From Cunninghamia lanceolata (Eukaryota > Streptophyta > Pinopsida > Cupressales > Cupressaceae), in assembly GCA_027924645.1 (NCBI GenBank), contig BSBN01000140.1:6826501-6890500 (forward strand): a DNA stretch of 64,000 nt. Direction: 5' to 3'. Position 1 is the stretch's first letter. Each line of letters opens with the position of its first letter. The notes below the pieces were generated by a model, which was not told the origin of the DNA, made no database searches, and saw only the letters and a list, made by a program, of their open reading frames with translations. The position numbers and the translations under genes were made by a program. Below, in pieces: positions 1 to 13,806 of this stretch.

Positions 1-318
1 CATATGGTCCCCTAGCTTAGCCATCATCCTTGAAGAGGATGAGCATCCAGATTTGCACACAGTCAGTGTTGTCGGTATGGGCATGATAGTCAGTCATTTT
101 CGTGGTGGTCTTGCTTTCCGATCATACATAGTGGTCATGTATTGTTTGGCATTTGGATTATTGAGTTTAAAATTGTTTGATTAGTGCTTTGGTTAGTTGT
201 TGCATTAAAATAAAATTATTAAGTTAAGAAGATACTTTTAATAAATAAATAAATAAATATTGATGCTTTTATGTAAATTTAAGTTTATGAGAAATTATAT
301 TATATTGTAATCTAAGGT

Positions 319-323
319 CAATA

Positions 324-353
<30 letters not shown>
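319..353. repeat. (TAA)n microsatellite in LTR1
   Basis: About eleven ATA/TAA units. The homologous sites in LTR2 (about 7845) and LTR3 (about 16485) hold fewer units interrupted by other bases. Confidence 0.85.
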
Positions 354-356
<3 letters not shown>

Positions 357-1119
357 GAAAACTAAAGTGTTATTAAAATGAGAATATAATTGATAAAATT
401 AAAATGAAAATATTATATAAACAAGTAAATGTTTTGTTAGTGGCAATAGAAATAAATTTATAATATTTATGAGTTGTCATAAAAAACTTAAATATATAGA
501 AAATTCTAAAATAAATAAAATCAGAGAGAAATTATTGTCTTGAGTCATTATTTTTCATTTAGGCCACTTGGAAGAAGTGGCAATTATGCACCTCAAGAGG
601 GAATCTTAGAAATAAGTGTTTCTTTTGAGTAAGAGACCAATTTTAGAAAAGTAGAAATAAATACTTTTATCTGGTTGTAAATGATTTAAATAGCAAATTG
701 TAAGAAAGTAATAAAGGCAGAATTTATTGCCTTTAATAAGGAGAATCTTCTAGAAGAAATTATGGGGGTGATTATGCATGCTCAACTTTATCTTGAAATT
801 TGAAGACATAATTTGGGAGAGGAGCGTGCATTTCAAATAGGAGAATATGATTTATGTTTTCTCTCTCTCTCTGTCTGGAAGTTTTCATTTTTTCTTTTGG
901 CACCATAAACCATAGTTTCCAGAAGAAAAGACTTGGGGGAAAATGGATGTGAGCTGGGACTTTTGTGAAGATGTGATATAGGTAATATTCCAGGTATGGA
1001 CTAAGATATGAATCTGATTTATTGTTCCATTAGATTTAGTGAAATGAATTTGTAATATGCAAGCTTTATATTATTCTTTAAATTCTCTTCTACATATTCT
1101 AAACCCAGTTTATTGTGCT

Positions 1120-1740
1120 AGCCATAACTTTTTTTTTATGAATTGGGTTCCTCTAATTGTTTTATATACGGTGCATGACCTAGTTATCTAAATCATATCT
1201 AAAAATCAGCCTTACCCAGTTTGTCTAGAGATATGAATATTTTGTGACTGTCTATCTCTCACCAATTTTATCTCTGTTTTTACAGTCTATTGCGTCAGCC
1301 ATAACTTTATTTTTACGAACTGAGTTCATCTAATTTTTTTTATATATGGTGCATGACCTAGTTATCCAAATCATATCAGAAAATCACCCTTACTTAGTTT
1401 GTCATTTTGGAGATATGAATATTTTGTGACTGTCTCTCTCCCACCCATTTTATCTCTATTTTTATAGTCTGTTGCATCAAACATAACTTTATTTTTACAT
1501 ATTGGATTCCTCTAAATTGTTTATATATGGTGCATGACCTGGTTATCTAAATCATATATGAAAATCAACCTTACATAGTTTGTCATTTTGGAGATATGAA
1601 TATTTTGTGACTGTCTACTTATCACTTGTTTCATCTCTGTTAAAATAGTTAGCTACGTCACCAATAACTCTTTATTTTCAAACTGGGTTTCTCTAAATTT
1701 TTTATATAAGATTCAACTCTTATCTATGAAAATCTTATCC
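1120..1740. repeat. Tandem array of about 180-bp subrepeats inside the family A LTR
   Basis: Four degenerate units. Each starts near CATAACTTTATTTTTA, passes through GGTGCATGACCTAGTTAT and GAGATATGAATATTTTGTGA, and ends with a pyrimidine-rich CTCTCACCCATTTCATCTCT stretch. Homologous arrays occur at about 8640-8990 plus 10167-10370 in LTR2 and at about 17270-17870 in LTR3. Confidence 0.8.
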
Positions 1741-2004
1741 AAAAATTAATAATACCAGTTTGTCAATTTAGAGATATGTATCAATTAGTGATAAATAATT
1801 CCTATGCCACATTGATTGTTGTTATTAAATCTACAGATCCATTCTGTGTGTATCCTGAAATCATTTTGATCAAAGAGATGACGTCTCTTTGAGACGACTA
1901 TCAAACAGTTCACAGACCTTGTCTATGCCTCGGTCTTTTGCATAACCGTCTAACCAAAATTGCATAAACCTTAAGACTGATATCTTATTAATTGTTACAC
2001 AAAA

Positions 2005-2148
<144 letters not shown>

Positions 2149-5100
2149 TAATATGATTAAATGAGAGTTGACATGGTTGTTAATTATTGTTGATGAATTT
2201 AATATTGATTTTACTACAATTTCTTTGTAATAGTATTGTTAAGTTGAAAATTGATTATGGGTTAGAATTAGGTTGGTAAACAATGTATTTAAGATTTGAT
2301 TTATTAGTTTGTTTTAGAAATTAATTGATTTCAAGTGGAATTGTATAAGGTAAATGGAACTTGTGTAAGTTGTATCAGTGGTCGTAATAGGGTCATGTTG
2401 TCAAGGTTTTCCTGAGACAGAGATTAGTATATCCTGATTTCATGTGTATGCGATGTTGTAAGTAAATTTTGATGTGATACTAAAGTCCTTTACGAATGTT
2501 GTGGCTCATTAGTTGTATAGAGCATGTTTATAAGTTCTTCTTAAGAAATGTCATGTTCTTATTAACCTTGTTGTTGAGAAAATGTTTGTATCATATTTAT
2601 GTATTAAGCTCAATCAACCCTTTCCTATTCCTAGACTTGGTATGTTGGTAGGTTAGAATGCTCTGTATTGGTTTATTCCATTAATACTAGTGTTGGGTAA
2701 GGGATTTTAACAAGCTTGGTAATCATTATGAGGTGTAGACACCTCTAGAAGAACTTTCTATTAGGTATGATCATTTTGGTATTCATAGGACCAATGTAGT
2801 AGTGGTTTATAGAAGATTGATCAAGTTGACATTTAAGCTCTCCCATAGCAACCTCAGTTTCTCTCTTCCTATTCATGTGTTGAATGGAATTTAGTAAAAC
2901 CTTGAAAAAGATTGTTCTTTTACTTGTGCCCTATTAGTGTTCACTCTTGAGTTGCTTTATCCATGATACTTCTACTTGGCTTGAAACATCCTTTAAATGT
3001 GTTTTTATATTATCATATGCATGTGGGTAAAAGTGTGGTAGATTTGATGAAGATGTTAGATTTATAGTAATGTTTTGTTGTTCTATATTCCTTTCCTCTC
3101 AAGCTAACCTTAGAACAAGGTTCTTTCATTGTAGCTTTGGGTTTTGTATCTTATGATTCTAACTAGTGTAAGAGATTTATAGCATTTTAATATTATAGGC
3201 TCTTAGTCTTGCTTATACAGTCATATTTAATAGTATTTTCAAAATTGTCTAGATTATTAATGAAATCTACACCAGTGTAAATAGTGGATTCTGTAGCCAT
3301 CCGTATAGTATTCATGTGTTATAGTTATTAATACTTTATTGTATGATTTTAATTGTGGTGATAGTCCTTCACTGTGATAAGGATTGCATTTTAATAATTG
3401 TTGTGTTTAATTTGTATGCCTTAGGGTTATTTGCTTGATGTTCACAATCATTTTAATTAAATTAAACTAAAATAAGTCTTGGGAACTATTAGTTAAAATA
3501 TTGTTACTCATGCACACTTATATCTTATGATCATATTGTAACTGCTACTGGTGGTTAGAAAGTTACAGTTCTGTATTGATGAGATAGTTTCACTTTATAA
3601 TTGCTAGATGATTGATCATGCTTTGATTAGTGTTACTTTCCTTAAGACCCATAATTAGAAAATCATATTATATGTTGCATTTGTTGTATTGCAATTGAAG
3701 TATTGATGAAGGATCTTAGTTTATGATGTGCATCTGAGAGTGAATGTCATGTGAGACCATTGTGTTTAGTGGTGTTCGGTGTTTGTGTCATTTGGGGAAG
3801 TTGTTTCCAGAGGCCTACGAGGGTGTGATTGTGTGGGGGTTGGCTATGTGTACATCATGTGAGTTGAATGAAATACATTCTTGAAATATTGTCTCCTATT
3901 CATGTTTGTATGATACATGTGCAAGATAGTTTGTGCCTTGCTCAGTGTACTTATTTGTGTTGTAAATCCATCATGATGAGAAATGTGAAAGTTCATGCTT
4001 GGTTTATGTATTGGGCTTTGTGAATCTAGATGTAGTGAAGGGAGAGTGGCTTTCAATGTGGGGTCAGTGCCCAAAGTGGCTTGTTAGAATAACCCATTGG
4101 AAGTTGTTAATCCAGTGATAACTTAATAATAAATTTAGAGGGTTGGGTAGTTTCCACACTAAATGAGATAATTGGATGTCTCACCCATGCTTGTAGTGCT
4201 CGTTCAGGCTAAGGATGGGATGAGAAGGTCGTGGTTGGAAAATCAACTTCCTTGTCCTCACAAAAGGAATGTTGGTTCTGCATATGTCACCCTATGGGAC
4301 CGACGTCTAGTGGGGGACTACCAAGATAAACATAGATGCGAGCTAGTGCATAGTGAGAGATTGTCAGGATAACCCAGGTCAGGGCCATGCAATGATGCTC
4401 TTCCCTACTGTAGACTAGCACTCCTAATTGTCTTTTCCTCTTTCATTATGTGATTGCCTCTAGAAGTGTTTTTTGATTTACTTGTGATGTTTATATTGAC
4501 CAGTGTTGTATTGGAGTCATGTGTAGTCCTTGCACCTATTAGCCTATTATCTTCTTGATTGTTTGCTTAGTGGGACCTTATTGTTATCTCCTAGCATGGG
4601 GGGGACCTTAGGGTTCCACGTGGTTGGGTGGTTGTGCTTTTATCTCCATTGGTTTCCCATGCTATTATTCATATGTGAGAAGGATATACCTCTTATATCA
4701 GATTTCAGATCTTGGTCTAGCTGAGGAGACAGATTCTAGTTTTATATATCAGTTGAATCATGTACTATTATCTTGATGTATGTACTCCAATGTAATCTGG
4801 ATAGCGATATTTTAAACAATGTAATGTTGAACTCTCTTGTAAAGGAACTTGCTTATGTACTTGTGATCCTATGTGCAGGATCCTAATGTTACTTATCTGA
4901 TGATATAATATGGAATTGTATGTATTTATTTATCTGTTGCAATTAGACTTAGAATGAACTTTGTTTGTTAGTTAATTCATAATGTTGGTTAGATCTTATT
5001 TTAGTTCATTAGTAATGCAGCCATGGAACCCTAGAGGATAAAGCTTAATTTAAATGTTATGAATAAATATATGATTGTTGTTATTTCTTTCGTTTAAAAA

Positions 5101-5167
5101 AATATATTTGGCCTTTTTGTCAGCTTAGTTGTGTTATCCTCTAGGTTCTTTGGCAGGGCGTTACATT

Positions 5168-5180
5168 TGGTATCAGAGAC
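5168..5180 (+). other. Primer-binding site, initiator Met-tRNA type
   Basis: TGGTATCAGAGAC starts two bases after the LTR1 end. It differs by one base from the usual plant TGGTATCAGAGCC. Confidence 0.85.
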
Positions 5181-6955
5181 AATTTTGCAACACTAGGGCC
5201 TCTGGATTGTTGTTGTTGCTCTAGGTTAAACATTTTTTTTCTCCTTGTGGCAAGTTGGTAATAATACCTCACATATGTGTCTTAGTATGACGATAGAAGA
5301 TTGATAAACTTACAGACTTGTTTGATTCTGGAAGAAATAAATTCTTTATGCCTTGTTTTACTTATGTGTCTGCTATGTGTTATTTCTCCCTCTTTTCTAA
5401 AAATGTGATGATATATTTAACAGTATGTGTTTCTTGGATGTTAGTGCTTGCTGATTTGTTAAGGCCTTGAGTTCGTCTTGTGGTCTCTAGTGCTTTAGAA
5501 GAAAGAAGCATGATTACTGTTAGATGCATGTGATTAGGAGTGTGGTGTTTGCCCCTCTAGTGATGTGAATGTCTTGTACCCATTCTATGTGGGGTGTTGT
5601 GAAAGTCCAGTGGTGTTTAGTGTTCTCTGGTGTGGTGAAGTAATCATACTTGGGGGTTATGTTTAGCTATGGGTGTAGAAGCACAATACTATCTTTATGT
5701 TAATTGTATTGTTTTTGTATATGTGTAAGTATTGGAATGATTTAATTATTCAGTGGCGTCATGCATCGTGATTCATGTGGTTATGTGGTGTTGTTGTGTG
5801 TGGGGTATATTTACATGGTTGATTAATAATCTGATATCTATCTCCTAGTTGGCCATGACTGCATGAGGAAGTTCTGTTGTGATTTATGAAAGTTAACATT
5901 GTGTATGCCTATGTGAGAACCGTGTGCAGGAGATCAAATTGGTGCTTGTGTTGGACCCATGAGATCATGAATGTGATACTATAAGTCAATTAGAGTTTAT
6001 AATTACTCTTGTTTGTGGCATCATACATCTTCTCTGTAAATATCTTCTTGCATAAGGAAGTAATTGTATATGTTCATAGCTTTGTAAAACGAAATTGTAC
6101 TACATTAAAGATAGAAATTTTTTATATATAAGTAGAGACTATGTTGCCTTAAATTCATGTATAAAAGTTGTAGAGATATGAAGATGTAGAAAACTTAGTA
6201 GTATTTGTGTTTAGTGTACATTCTCTAACGTGTTCTAGACTTTGAGTCTTGGGGTGTTGTGTAGCAGATACTCCCTTTTGTGGCTTAAATTAGTCACATT
6301 GTGAAGTGGATTTGTTTTTAATTTGGTTGTTTTGAAATTTTGATAGTTGTTTCATGTGTTGTTGGTGGGCTAACAGTGAATTTGTTTTCTTTGAACTCTC
6401 TTATGATAGCAATGGTCACTAAAACTCTTTCCTTATACTTGAATTATTGTTGAAAATTGTCGACATTTTGAGACTTGAGATTGAATTTGATTATTTCCCC
6501 ACTTGGGTTTGTATTTTATTTAATTTCTATGGTGGTTATTTCAAATGTTTGTTTTTGTTCTCTCTGTTTTGTGTTAAGTTTTGTTTCTATCATGTTCATT
6601 TCAAACCTTTGATAGTGTGTTCAAGGGAGGACTCCTTGGAGGATTGTACTTTGCATGTTTGATAATTAGTTGGAACCATAGTGAAAATATGAGATGAGAT
6701 GTATTTTTCCTTGTTCATATGTGAATGCAATTGCCTAAATCATTTGAAATTCTCAAAATATGTGTGATTGGTTATAAGTAGGTCACATGATGTGCCTTAA
6801 AACTAAAGAATTGATGTTCTTCTTGTTCTTATTGAATGATTGAGCTTGTCTTATGAACAATTGCTTAATATGAATGCGTATGTTAATAATAGAAAATTGT
6901 AATAGTAATATGTTATGTTTCTAGCCTAGTCTGTGACTTCCAAGAGTAAGTCAAG

Positions 6956-6967
6956 TTTTAGGGGGGA
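6956..6967 (+). other. Polypurine tract of family A, copy 1
   Basis: A G-rich purine run (TTTTAGGGGGGA) abuts the TG start of LTR2, as expected for the plus-strand primer. Confidence 0.75.
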
Positions 6968-8993
6968 TGTAGTGCCCCTCCATTCTCATCTTGAATGTGC
7001 AGATAGTCTGGTTAAGGAGTATGAAGATGAAGGTAAAATAATAGGAATATTTAGGGTACGTTAGACAATTGATGTTGTACATTATATGATGTTGGTAAAT
7101 GCTACATTCATGTTGGTTACATTCCTTATTATCCTCATGTGTGGTTTCATATGACAGTTAGCATGTTTTATTGATAATCCTTGTTGCGACAATAATAATT
7201 CATATGATCTGACATTGTTTTACATTCAGGTGATTATGATGTTGATCTTACTATGATTGTCATATGTTAGAATTGATTTTTATGCGACTGATTTGTATTA
7301 TAGGATGATCTACTTATTGTGTGGTGTGAAAAGAGACAATGTTGTACCACTCATTCATGAGCATCCGGCAACGTTGTGATTCTCTTTCACTCTATGACCA
7401 TTTGATATTTATTATATTTGTGCATAGACCATGTTGTGTGCTATAGGTTGTAGGTATTAGGCATCGACTCCACCTAAAATGACAAGTCTGAGCGTGCCTT
7501 AAAACTAATGGAAACTATTGAATGAAGATAACCTATGGTCCCCTAGCTTAGCCATCATCTTTGAAGAGGATGAGTATCTAGTTTTGCACCCAGTCAGTGT
7601 TGTCGGTATGGGCATGATAGTCAGTCGTTGTGGTCGTCTTCCTTTCCGATCATGCATAGTGGTCATATATTGTTTAGCATTTGGATTATTAAGTTTGAAA
7701 CTATTTGATTAATGCTTTGGTTAGTTGTTATATTAAAATAAAATTATTAAGTTAAGAAGGCACTTTTAATAAATAAATAAATATAGATGCTTTTATGTAA
7801 ATTTAAGTTTATGGGAAATTATATTATATTATAATGTAAGGTCAATAAATAAAAATAATTATAATGAGGAAAAAAAAAGTGTTATTAAAATGGGAATATA
7901 ATTGATAAAATTAAAATTAAAATATTATATACATAAGTAAATGTTTTGTTAGTGGCAATAAAAATAAATTTATAATATTTATGAGTTGCCATAAAAAACT
8001 TATATATATAGCAAATTCTAAAACAAATAAAATCAGAGAGAAATTATTGTCTTGAGTAATTATTTTCTATTTAGGCCACTTGGAAGAAGTGGCAATTATG
8101 CACTTCAAGAGAGAATCTTAGAAATAATTGTTTCTTTTGAGTAAGAGACCAATTTTAGATATATATAAAGAAACTATTATAGTCTCATTGTAAATGAATT
8201 AAATAGAAAATTGTAAGAAAGTAATAAAGGCAGAATTTATTGCCTTTAATAAGGAGAATCTTTTGGAAGAAATTATGGGGGTGGTTATGCATGCTCCACT
8301 TTATTTTAAAATTTGAAGACATAATTTGGGAGTGGAGCGTGCATTTCAAATAGGAGAATATGTTTTATGTTTTCATTATCTTTCTCTCTCTTAGAAAGTT
8401 TTCATTTTCCTTTTGGCACCATAAACCGTAGTTTCTAAAAGAAAAGACTTGGGGAAAATGGATGCGAGCTGGGAATTTTGTGAAGATGTGATAGAAGTAA
8501 TATTCCAGGTATGGACTGAGATATGAATCTGATTTATTATTGCATTAGATTTAGTGAAATGAATTTGTAATATGCAAGCTTTATATTATTCTGTAAATTC
8601 TCTTCTACATATTCTAAACCTAGTCTTTTGCATTAGCCATAACTTTATTTTTATGAACTGAGTTCCTCTAATTATTTTATATATGGTGCATGACCTAGTT
8701 ATCCAAATCATATCAAAAAATTAGCCTTACCGAGTTTGTCATTTTAGAGATATGAATATTTTGTGACTGTCTATCTCTCACCCATTTCATCTTTATTTTT
8801 ACAGTATGTTACATCAACCATAACTTTATTTTCACGAACTGGGTTCCTCTAAATGTTTTATATATGGTGCATAACCTAGTTATCCAAATCGTATCTGAAA
8901 ATCAACCTTACCTAGTTTGTCATTTTGGAGATACGACTATCCATCTCTCACCCATTTCATCTCTATTTTTATAGTCTGTTGCATCAACCATAA

Positions 8994-10166
8994 GGGTGTG
9001 TGCAAGAAGTTGTGTCCACTTATTGGCCAAAAAGTGGAAGTGTTTTCCCTGATTTTTAGAATTTGTCACATTTGACCTAAAAATTTGAAGCACTTAAATG
9101 TGAAATCTTAGAAAAAGTCACTAAATATGAAATGTAGTACTTGGAGTCTAGTTTCCAAATATGTAATTTTTTTTAATACCTTGATGATACAAATTGATTT
9201 TTAATAGGCATTTCTAAAAACCACTGTTTAAAAGTCACTTTTTTAACTATACCATGCACGTGTACGTCATCCATATTTTGACCTAAATAATCATATTTTT
9301 CTAAATCCTTTTGGGAAAAGATTTGTAACTCACTGAAGCGCGTTTTCCATATTTTTTTGTAATTTTTCATAGAATGTTTTTTTTTTCGTTAAATTTTTAT
9401 TGGCCATTTTTCGTGTTTTAAAAAATCGTCATGTATGTCATGCATAAGATGACCTAAACTTATCATTTTTAATTTTTTGTTTTAAATTGAAAAGAATTGT
9501 CTGAAGTACGTTTTCGTATAATTTTTTTTACAATTTTTTTTAACAAAAAGTTATTAAAATACTAAAAAACCCTGATAATTCAAGTTTATGGACCTGTTTC
9601 ATTAGAAATTAATTGAAAAATAGAAAAAATAATCCAATTGTATAAAAAATTACATATTTGGAATCTACATTGTCTCATTTATAATGGGTTTTAATTTCGT
9701 CAAAACATTCTGCAAAAAGGCCTTCAGACATATGCCTAAAGTCACTAGTTTGTTGTGACATTGACAGGACCTTCAACTTGTAGGTCAAACTAGGTCCAAA
9801 GCCAAGGGTTGGGTTCGCAAGCCCTTTTTCCAACCCAAAACCCATAGCGAAAAGTCAATCAGAAATTCAAAATTTATAAAACGGTATCCCGTTCCATAAA
9901 AGGTTAATATTTTAATCTTTTATGAAATGGGATCCCATTTCAAAACGGGATCCCGTTTCATAAAGGTTAAAATATTAATCTTTTATGAAACTCAAAATGG
10001 GATCCCGTTTCTAGAAAACAAGATCCCACTTTTGGCTCGGGATCCTGAAGCAAAACGGGATCTTGTTTCATAAAAAGTGGGATCCTGTTTTGGTTAACCC
10101 GATTTCGGGTTTTTTTCTAAGTCCAAAACTTCCACCTTAAGTGGACACAACTTCTTGCATTTACCC
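8994..10166. mobile_element. Non-autonomous DNA transposon with about 29-bp terminal inverted repeats
   Basis: The segment is absent from LTR1 and LTR3 at the homologous site. It starts GGGTGTGTGCAAGAAG and ends CTTCTTGCATTTACCC. The two ends are inverted copies over about 29 bp with about three mismatches, all at positions 5-7. The flanking bases (ATAA on both sides) suggest a 3-4 bp target duplication, but the exact edge is ambiguous. No transposase frame is visible; a 65-codon minus frame at 9173-9370 is not recognisable. The superfamily is undetermined: GGG ends with a TAA-like target would fit PIF/Harbinger, but that is inference. Confidence 0.8.
9885..10110. repeat. Cluster of GGGATCCC palindromes
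   Basis: About eight to nine copies or variants of AACGGGATCCCGTTT lie within about 220 bp near the right end of the transposon. Two longer arms around TTAATCTTTTATGAAA occur between them. The cluster could fold into several hairpins. Confidence 0.75.
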
Positions 10167-13100
10167 ATAACATTAACTTTAGGAACCGGGTTCCTCTAAA
10201 TTGTTTATATATGGTGCAAGACCTGGTTATCTAAATCATATCTGAAAATCAGCCTTAGCCAATTTATCTTTTTGGAGATATGAATATTTTGTGACTGCCT
10301 ACCTCTCACCTGTTTCATCTCTGTTAAAACAGTTAGTTACGTCACCAATAACTCTTTATTTTTGAACTAGGTTTCTTTAAAAAATTTATATAAAATTCAG
10401 CTCTTATCTATGAAAATCATATCCAATAATTAGCATTACCCAGTTTGTCAATTCAGAGATATGTATCAATTAGTGACAGACAATTCCTATGTCATCTTGG
10501 TTGTTGTTGTTAAATCTACAGATCTATTCTGTGTGTATCCTGTAATCATTTTGATCCAAGAGATGACGTCTCTTTGAAACGACTGTCAAACAGTTCATAG
10601 ACCTTGTCTATGCCTCGGTCTTTTCCATAACCATCTAACCAAAATTGCATAAACCTTACGACTAATATCTTATTAATTGTTACACAAAAGTATATATATA
10701 GTTTAATATGATTAAATGAGAGTTGACATGATTGTTAATAATTGTTGATGAATTTAATTTTGATTTTACTACAATTTCTCTGTAATAGTATTGTTAAGTT
10801 GAAAATTGATTATGGGTTGGAATTAGGTTTGTAAACAATGTATTTAATATTTGATTTATAAGTTTGTTTTAGAAATTATTTTATTTCAAGTGGAATTGTA
10901 TAAGGTACATGGAACTTGTGTAAGTTGTATCAGTGGTCGTAATAGGGTAATGTTGTCGAGGTTTTCCTGAGGCATAGATTAGTATGTCCTGATTTCATGT
11001 GTATGCCATGTTGTCAGTGAATTTTGATGTGATAATAAAGTCATTTACAAATGTTGTGGCTCGTTAGTTATATAGAGCATGTTTATAATTAGTTCTTAAG
11101 AAATGTCACGTTCTTATTAACCTTGTTGTTGAGAAAATGTTTGTATCATATTTATGTCTTGAGCTCAATAAACCCTTTCCTATTCCTAGACTTGGTATGT
11201 TAGCAGGTTAGAATGCTTTGTATTGGTTTATTATGTTAATACTAGTGTTGGGTAAGGGATTTTAACAAGTTTGGTAATCATTATGAGGTGTAGACACCTC
11301 TAGAAGAACTTTGTATTAGGTATGATCATTTTGGTATTCATAGAACCAATGTAGCAGTGGTTTATAGAAGATTGATCAAGTTGACACTTAAGCTTTCCCA
11401 TAGCAACCTGAGCTTCTTTGTTCCTATTTGTTTGTTGAATGGAATTTGGTAAAACCTTGAAAAAGATTGTTCTTTTACTTGTGATCTATTAGTGTTCACT
11501 CTTGAGTTGTTTTAGCCATGATACTTCTACTTGGTTTGAATCATCCTTTAAATGTGTTATGATCCTATCATATGCATGTGGTTAAAAGTGTGGTAGATTT
11601 GATTAAGATGTTAGATCTATAGGAATGTTTTGTTGTTTTGTATTCCTTTCCTCTCAAGCTAACCTTAGAACAAGGTTCTTTCATTGTAGCTTTGGGTTTT
11701 GTATCTTGCGATTCTAACTAGTGTAAGAGATTTATATCATTCTCATATTATAGGCTTTTAGTCTTGCTTATACCATCATAATTAATCGTATTTTCAAGAT
11801 TGTCTAGATTATTAATAAAATCTAGACCAGTGTAAATAGTAGATTTTGTAGCCATCTGTATAGCATTCATGTGTTATGGTTATTAATACTCTATTGTATG
11901 ATTTTAATTGTGGTGATAGTCCTTCACTGTGATAACGATTGCATTTAAATAATTGTTGTGTTTAATTTGTATGCCTTAGGGTTATTTTCTTATTGTTCAC
12001 AATCATTTTAATTAAATGAAACTAAAATAAGTCTTAGGAATTATTAGTTAAAATATTGTTACTCGTGGACACTTATATCTTATGATCATACTATAACTGC
12101 TACTGGTGGTTAGAAAGTTACAATTCTGTATTGATGAGATAGATTTATTTTATAATTGTTAGATGATTGATCATACTTGGATTAATGTTACTTTCCTTAA
12201 GACCCATAATTAGTGCATCATATTATATGTTCCATTTGTGGTATTGTAATTGAAGTATTGATCAAGGATCTTAGTTTATGATGTACATCTGATATTGAAT
12301 GTGATGTGAGACCATTATGTTTAGTGGTGTCAAGTGTTTGTGTCATTTGGGGAAGTTGTTTCCAAAGGCCTATGAGGGTGTGATTGTGTGGAGGCTCGCT
12401 ATGTGTTCATCATGTGAGTTAAATTAAATGCATGCTTGAAATATTGTCTCCTATTCATGTTGGTATGATACATGTGCAAGATGGTTTGTGCCTTGCTCAT
12501 TGTATTTATTTATGTGATTATGATGATTATACAAGATGAGTAATGCCTTGCTCTGTGTGATGTGAAACAATGTATATTTTGTGTTGTAAATGCATCATGA
12601 TGAGAAATGCGAAAGTTCATGCTTGGTATATATTTTGGGCTTTGTGAATCTAGATGTAGTGAAGGGAGAGTGGCTTTCAATGTGGGGCTGGTACCCAAAG
12701 TGGCTTGTCAGGATAACTTATTGGAAGTTGTTAATCTAGTGATAACTTAATAATAAATTTAGAGGGTTGGGTAGTTTCCACACTAAATAAGATAATTGGA
12801 TGCCTCAACCGTGCCTGTAGTGCTCGTTTAGGCTAAAGATGGGATGAGAAGGCCATGGTTGGAAAATCAACTTCCTTGTCCTTACGAAAGGAATGTCGGT
12901 TCCACATGTGTCACCCTATGGGGCCGGCATCTAGTTAGGGACTGCCAGGATAACCATAGATGGGGGCCAATGTCTAGTGAGAGACTGTCAGGACAACCCA
13001 TGTCAAGGCCATGCAATGACACTCTTCCTTACTGTAGCCTGGCATTCCCTAATTATGTTTTCCTCTTTCATTGTGTGATTGCGCCTCTAGAAGTGTTGTT

Positions 13101-13793
13101 TGAGTTTCTTGTGATGTTCATATTAACCAGTGTTTTATTAGATCATGTGAAGTCCTTGCACCTGTTAGCCTATTGTCTTCTTGACTGTTTACTTAGTGGG
13201 ACCTTATTGTTATCTCCTAGCATAGGGGGTGGACCTTAGGGTTCCACATGGTTGGGTGGTTGTGCTTTTATCTTCATTGGTTTCCCATGTTGTTGTTCAT
13301 GTGCGAGAAGGATTTACCTCTTATATTAGATTTCAGATCTTGGTCGAGCTGAGAAGACAAATTCTAGTTTTATATATCAGTTGAATCATGTACTATTATC
13401 TTGATGTATGTACTCCAATGTAATCTGGATAGCGATATTGTAAACAATGTAATGTTGTACTCTCTTGTAGAAGAACTTGTTTATGTACTTGTGATCCTAT
13501 GTGCAAGATCCTGATGTTACTTATCTGATGATAAAATATGGAATTGTATGTGTTTATTTATCTGATGCAATTAGACTTAGAATGAATTGTGTTTGTTAGT
13601 TAATTCATGTTGGTTAGATCTCATTTTAGTTTGTTAGTAATGCAACCATGGAACCCTAGACGATGAAGCTTAATTTAAATGTTATGAATAAATATATGAT
13701 TGTTGTTATTTCTTTCATCTAAAAAAAATATATTTGACCTTTTTGTAATCTTAGTTGTGTTATCCTCTGGGTTCCTTAGTGACGTATTACATT

Positions 13794-13806
13794 TGGTATC
13801 AGAGCC
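13794..13806 (+). other. Primer-binding site, initiator Met-tRNA type
   Basis: An exact TGGTATCAGAGCC two bases after the LTR2 end. Confidence 0.9.

Larger units (their letters stand above)
5166..6967 (+). mobile_element. Family A interior copy 1 (non-coding)
   Basis: An 1802-bp segment between LTR1 and LTR2. It begins with the primer-binding site at 5168 and ends in a TTTTAGGGGGG purine tract. It matches interior copy 2 (13792-15600) over its length. The open frames present (for example 6447-6662) are short, AT-biased and differ between copies, and show no retroviral motif, so I treat the interior as non-coding. Confidence 0.85.
6968..13791 (+). repeat. Family A LTR copy 2 (complete, with nested insertion)
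   Basis: Starts TGTAGTGCCCC after the purine tract and ends GACGTATTACA before the second primer-binding site. Its length is 6824 bp because a 1173-bp TIR transposon sits at 8994-10166; without it the LTR is about 5.65 kb, the same as LTR3. The (TA)n site that is huge in LTR1 is short here. No convincing coding sequence was found. Confidence 0.87.

Noticed and set aside
12844..13239. 131-codon open frame in LTR2 (MRRPWLENQLPCPYERN)
   Set aside because: The homologous region of LTR1 (4172-4372) is open for only 66 codons, it has no domain, and it lies within a non-coding LTR.
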